64,000 nt of DNA from Mitsuokella sp047974105 (lineage in GTDB: Bacteria; Bacillota; Negativicutes; Selenomonadales; Selenomonadaceae). Each line of letters starts with the position of its first letter. Within the stretch, counting starts at the first letter, position 1. The notes under the pieces were generated by a model. It saw only the letters and a program-made list of their open reading frames with translations, was not told the origin of the DNA and made no database searches. The position numbers and the translations under genes are program-made. The stretch lies in assembly GCF_047974105.1 (NCBI RefSeq), contig NZ_JBHYRS010000003.1:1-64000 (forward strand), read 5' to 3'. Below are positions 62,842 to 64,000 of this stretch, one piece after another.

Positions 62842-64000
62842 ATGGAAATCAAGCCGTCGCGGGAAGACTTCCGCAAGCTGGCCGCGGAGACGAATCTCAT
62901 CGCTGTGGCAAAAGAAATCAATATGGACCTCGATACGCCGGTTTCCGTCTATTATAAATTAGTCGGGGAAAAGAAGGGCTTTATTCTGGAATCGGTCGAT
63001 ACGACACATCAGCAGTTTGGCCGTTTTTCCTTCATTGGTGCTGAGCCCTTTGCCCGTCTGCAGGTCTTCAAAGATAAGCTGATGATCAATGAGAACGGTC
63101 TGATGAAATGCATCATGGGCGAGCCGGTCAAGTCCATCAAGCAGTACATGCAGGGATTCAAGCCCGCTGTCGAGGATGCCTCGCTGCCACTTGCAAACGG
63201 CGGCATGGTTGGCTACCTCAATTATGATATCGTCGCAACATTTGACCGTGTGCGCGGCATGGAGCTTGGGGATGAAGAGCTTTTAGGGCAGTTCATGATC
63301 TGCCGTGTGCTCGTCGTTTACGATGCCCTGCACAACAATGCGCGCCTCATCTGTCTGGCCGATACGAAGGGGCGCGATGCTGATGAAGCCTATGATGCGG
63401 TCTGTGAAAAGATAGAAGAAGTTGAGGCAAAGCTCGCAGCGCCGCTCGTGCCGCAGGCAGCGCCGAAAACGAAGCCGAGAGAGAAAATTGATTTTCTCAA
63501 GAAATTTGGCAGGGCACCGCAGGATTTTCTTGATGCCATTCATAAAGCCAAGGATTACATCTTTGCCGGTGATATTTTTCAGGTTGTACCCTCACGCCAG
63601 TTCCGTGAAAAAATCACGAAGCCGTGCTTCCACTTCTACCGCCGGCTGCGTCAGGTCAATCCGTCACCGTACATGTTTTATTTCAATTTCGGCCCTGTTA
63701 AGCTCGTCGGTGCATCGCCGGAGATGCTCGTCAAGGTCGCAGGCGACAGCGTCTACACGTACCCGATTGCCGGCACGCGGCGCCGCGGCAAAGATGCGGC
63801 CGAAGATGCAGCCCTCAAAAAAGACCTGCAGGGCGATACGAAGGAATGTGCGGAGCATTCGATGCTCGTCGACCTCGCGCGCAATGATATCGGCCGCATC
63901 AGCGAGCCGGGCAGCGTGCGCGTGACGAAGCTTCGCGAAGTCGAGTATTTCAGCCATGTCATGCACATGGTTTCCGAGGTCGTCGGCAAGCTCAAGAAGG
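62842..64000 (+). CDS. trpE: Anthranilate synthase component I, 5' part
   Basis: The frame is open to the window edge (386 codons of an expected 490-510). The N-terminal domain has FILESVDTTHQQFGRFSFIG, the region that binds tryptophan for feedback. The chorismate-binding domain shows AKDYIFAGDIFQVVPSRQF, NPSPYMFYFNFG, PIAGTRRRGK and NDIGRISEPGSV. AAGGAGAG precedes ATG 62842. Its place after trpA rather than first is unusual; trpG and trpD are expected beyond the window. Confidence 0.96.
   Translation, partial: MEIKPSREDFRKLAAETNLIAVAKEINMDLDTPVSVYYKLVGEKKGFILESVDTTHQQFGRFSFIGAEPFARLQVFKDKLMINENGLMKCIMGEPVKSIKQYMQGFKPAVEDASLPLANGGMVGYLNYDIVATFDRVRGMELGDEELLGQFMICRVLVVYDALHNNARLICLADTKGRDADEAYDAVCEKIEEVEAKLAAPLVPQAAPKTKPREKIDFLKKFGRAPQDFLDAIHKAKDYIFAGDIFQVVPSRQFREKITKPCFHFYRRLRQVNPSPYMFYFNFGPVKLVGASPEMLVKVAGDSVYTYPIAGTRRRGKDAAEDAALKKDLQGDTKECAEHSMLVDLARNDIGRISEPGSVRVTKLREVEYFSHVMHMVSEVVGKLKK

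Overview
The window is 64 kb of a bacterial chromosome, almost entirely coding, with most genes on the + strand. I infer a Firmicute of the Negativicutes (Selenomonas/Mitsuokella-like). The grounds are frequent TTG starts behind strong AGGAGG sites, three T-box leaders, a long IleS, a PASTA-kinase/RsgA/Rpe cluster and a complete late anaerobic (cbi-type) cobalamin pathway. No phylogeny was run, so genus is open.

Layout. 1-1555: the 3' part of a 5S rRNA, then a minus-strand lgt plus SpeD-like pair. 1659-8385: ileS and leuA, each behind its own T-box, with a His-tailed CsoR regulator and a thioesterase between them. 8511-18436: a minus-strand GH13 glucosidase, then a + strand run of hydrolase, dtd, M29 aminopeptidase, secreted protein, YitT, metallo-beta-lactamase-fold protein, cyclophilin, GIY-YIG, greA and lysS. 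18605-24730: peptidases and amidohydrolases around a divergent LysR/MFS pair. 24829-29493: def-fmt-DUF116-rsmB-rlmN. 29581-37536: FHA-FHA-PP2C-FtsW-PBP-PASTA kinase-rsgA-rpe, a cell-wall/phospho-signalling cluster. 37623-40116: queC-folE2 and a flippase-like membrane protein. 40129-56593: the cobalamin locus cbiD-E-T-F-G-H-J-C / cbiA-cobU-cbiP-cbiB-cobS-pduX-cobD-cobC. 56644-57639: rplM-rpsI. 57755-58915: two small unknown genes. 58940-64000: a T-box-controlled trp operon in the order F-C-B-A-E, with trpE running off the window.

The most interesting object is an IS607-type element (about 46537-48739) between cbiC and cbiA. It carries an apparently intact serine recombinase and an intact TnpB nuclease. 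Joining the two flanks at a GG dinucleotide rebuilds AGGAGG-N6-ATG in front of cbiA, so the element appears to have landed inside the cbiA ribosome binding site. A structured RNA follows tnpB. A 9-base pairing between its last hairpin loop and the element's final bases suggests an omega-RNA whose guide would be the first bases of the cbiA start region.

Other points: a SpeD homologue with the pyruvoyl-forming serine replaced by glycine; three T-boxes whose specifier triplets (ATC, CTC, TGG) align at the same place; a cyclophilin with two ribosome-binding sites that could give exported and cytosolic forms; and a two-repeat secreted protein I do not recognise. I saw no tRNA gene and no CRISPR array.
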